DNA of 64,000 bases from Thermopetrobacter sp. TC1 (GTDB lineage: Bacteria; Pseudomonadota; Alphaproteobacteria; Rhizobiales; Aestuariivirgaceae). Positions 62,822-64,000 of this stretch are shown here, one piece after another. Location of the stretch: the NCBI RefSeq assembly GCF_000746275.1, contig NZ_KN050828.1:413384-477383 (forward strand), in the 5' to 3' direction. The notes beneath the pieces were generated by a model that was not told where the DNA came from, did not search any database, and was given only the letters and a program-made list of their open reading frames with translations. Position 1 is the first letter of the stretch. Each line of letters opens with the position of its first letter. A program made the position numbers and the translations under genes.

Positions 62822-63040
62822 ATGGCAAAAGAGGAACTGCTGGAATTCGAGGGCACGGTTACGGAGCTTCTGCCCAACGCCACCTTTCGCGTGAAACTGG
62901 ACAATGGCCACGAGATCATCGCCCACACGGCGGGGCGCATGCGCAAGAACCGCATCCGCGTTCTGGCCGGTGACCGCGTGCTCGTGGAGATGACGCCCTA
63001 TGACCTAAGCCGCGGGCGCATCACCTATCGCTTCAAGTGA
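62822..63040 (+). CDS. infA: Translation initiation factor IF-1
   Basis: A 72-residue OB-fold protein, [20 protein letters not shown] to RGRITYRFK, matching IF-1 throughout ([37 protein letters not shown]). It binds the ribosomal A site during initiation. It precedes maf and yacG, a common alphaproteobacterial order. GGAAGAAGAGGC immediately before the ATG is a good ribosome-binding site. Confidence 0.99.
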   Translation: MAKEELLEFEGTVTELLPNATFRVKLDNGHEIIAHTAGRMRKNRIRVLAGDRVLVEMTPYDLSRGRITYRFK

Positions 63041-63155
63041 ACGAAATTGTGGATGCGGGGGCCAGGGCATCGCCCGGTGCCGTGATGCGCGGGCGGTGTG
63101 CCTTATACGGATCAGGTTCGCGGCCCGCATCGTTTACGACCTTCACGAGGCCCGC

Positions 63156-63803
63156 ATGACCGACACCGCGCCCAAGCGACTGGTTCTTGCCAGCGCCTCT
63201 CCCCGGCGGCTTGCCCTTCTGGAACAGGCCGGGCTGAAGCCCGACCTGCTCAATCCCACCGACATTGACGAAACGCCTCACCGCCGCGAAACGCCACGCG
63301 CTTTCGCCCTGCGCATGGCGCAGGAAAAGGCGCAGGCGGCATGGAACGCACCGGCGGTGCGCGGGCTTGAGGGCGAAGTTTTTGTGCTCGCCGCGGATAC
63401 GGTGGTGGCGCTTGGGCGGCGCATCATGGGCAAGCCGGCCGACCGCGAGGAGGCGCGTCACATGCTGCGCCTGCTTTCCGGGCGGGCGCATCGTGTCTGG
63501 ACGGGGCTTGCCCTGATCACGCCGAAAGGCAGCATGCGCACCCGCATCATCGACACCAAGGTGCGTTTCAAGCGCCTCTCACGGGAAGAGATCGACGCCT
63601 ATCTCGATACCGACGAATGGCGCGGCAAGGCCGGCGCCTATGCCATTCAGGGGCGGGCGGGCGTCTTCGTGCGTCACATCAACGGCTCGTATTCCAGTGT
63701 TGTCGGCCTGCCGCTGTATGAAACCGTTTCCCTTCTCGCCGGCAATGGCTATCCTGTGCTTCAGGCCTGGCGCGAAAACCCGGCCGAGGTTGTAACCTCC
63801 TAA
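63156..63803 (+). CDS. maf: Maf-like nucleotide pyrophosphatase
   Basis: A 215-residue Maf/YhdE-type nucleoside-triphosphate pyrophosphatase, acting on dTTP/UTP or modified nucleotides. Motifs are LVLASASPRRLALLEQAG, FVLAADTVVALGRRI, YAIQGRAGVFVRHINGSYSSVVGLPLYET. The ATG at 63156 follows GAGG and gives the normal N terminus. It lies between infA and yacG. Confidence 0.96.
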   Translation: MTDTAPKRLVLASASPRRLALLEQAGLKPDLLNPTDIDETPHRRETPRAFALRMAQEKAQAAWNAPAVRGLEGEVFVLAADTVVALGRRIMGKPADREEARHMLRLLSGRAHRVWTGLALITPKGSMRTRIIDTKVRFKRLSREEIDAYLDTDEWRGKAGAYAIQGRAGVFVRHINGSYSSVVGLPLYETVSLLAGNGYPVLQAWRENPAEVVTS

Positions 63804-63882
63804 GGAAGCTGCATGAACTTGGCCATCTCATGGCCGGCATGCCAAGATCTTGAATTTCTGCGTGAAACCGGATGGTGGGGCC

Positions 63883-64000
63883 GTGACAACACCAAAAGAC
63901 ACGACGGGAAAACAGAAGACGGATACGGTCACGCCCCTGCGGCCGCCGCGCCCCTGCCCGATCTGCGGCAAGATGAGCGTGCGCGCCTATCATCCTTTCT
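63883..64000 (+). CDS. yacG: DNA gyrase inhibitor YacG (partial, 5' part)
   Basis: The open frame continues off the window edge. It starts at a GTG (63883) after GGTGGGG; another in-frame GTG at 63862 is possible. The visible residues end in RPCPICGKMSVRAYHPF, the first CxxC of the YacG zinc ribbon, which normally continues with a second pair. YacG binds and inhibits GyrB in E. coli. It follows maf by 79 bases, the usual neighbour order. Confidence 0.85.
   Translation, partial: MTTPKDTTGKQKTDTVTPLRPPRPCPICGKMSVRAYHPF

Overview
The window looks like chromosomal DNA from a high-GC alphaproteobacterium. The lineage signals are the ChvI/ChvG two-component pair followed by a short HprK, a membrane-anchored CycM cytochrome divergent from kdsB-pheA, a FYDLN-type acidic zinc-ribbon protein, and infA-maf-yacG in that order. 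A form II RubisCO cluster (cbbM-cbbQ-cbbO with divergent cbbR) shows capacity for Calvin-cycle CO2 fixation. No rRNA, CRISPR array, transposase, integrase or phage gene was found. Genus-level placement is not possible from sequence reading alone.

Layout. 1-4.0 kb: cbbO (cut by the window edge), cbbQ, cbbM on minus and cbbR on plus. 4.0-6.0 kb: a YcxB-like membrane protein and a type 2 TrpB. 6.3-14.6 kb: an orphan amino-acid-binding protein, trxB, polA, a membrane protein, a YfdX-family secreted protein and a TPR lipoprotein. 14.6-25.1 kb, almost all minus strand: mltA, a YgjP-like metallopeptidase, fabB, fabA (unsaturated fatty acids), then chvI-chvG-hprK-envC-ctpA (envelope stress signalling plus cell-wall processing). 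25.4-32.1 kb, plus strand: rph-rdgB-hemW, a small conserved protein, trpF, a J-domain protein, nadD-rsfS-rlmH. 32.1-39.1 kb: folC, an RNase D-like exonuclease, tRNA-Leu(CAG), an NDUFA9-like dehydrogenase, an inactive S24-like regulator, pheA, kdsB, cycM.

39.2-50.7 kb is the most accessory-looking part. It holds a DUF805 protein with a long Met/Gly/Pro-rich tail, two YejA-like peptide-binding proteins flanking a cysteine-rich secreted protein, a strikingly AT-rich pair encoding an MBOAT O-acyltransferase and an SGNH-like partner, then manC and an ankyrin protein. 50.9-64 kb: the FYDLN protein, mutT, tRNA-Ser(GGA), an RND efflux pump with its adaptor, a hybrid histidine kinase, a stand-alone LigD-type polymerase, msrP-msrQ, infA, maf and the start of yacG.

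Most genes are ordinary housekeeping genes. The best leads are the AT-rich acyltransferase cassette, the duplicated YejA locus without a permease, several GC-rich intergenic hairpins without U-tracts (one between cbbM and cbbQ), a dyad in front of the degenerate S24 regulator, and two copies of an ~80-base palindromic dispersed repeat. I did not find convincing evidence of a wholly new multi-gene system.
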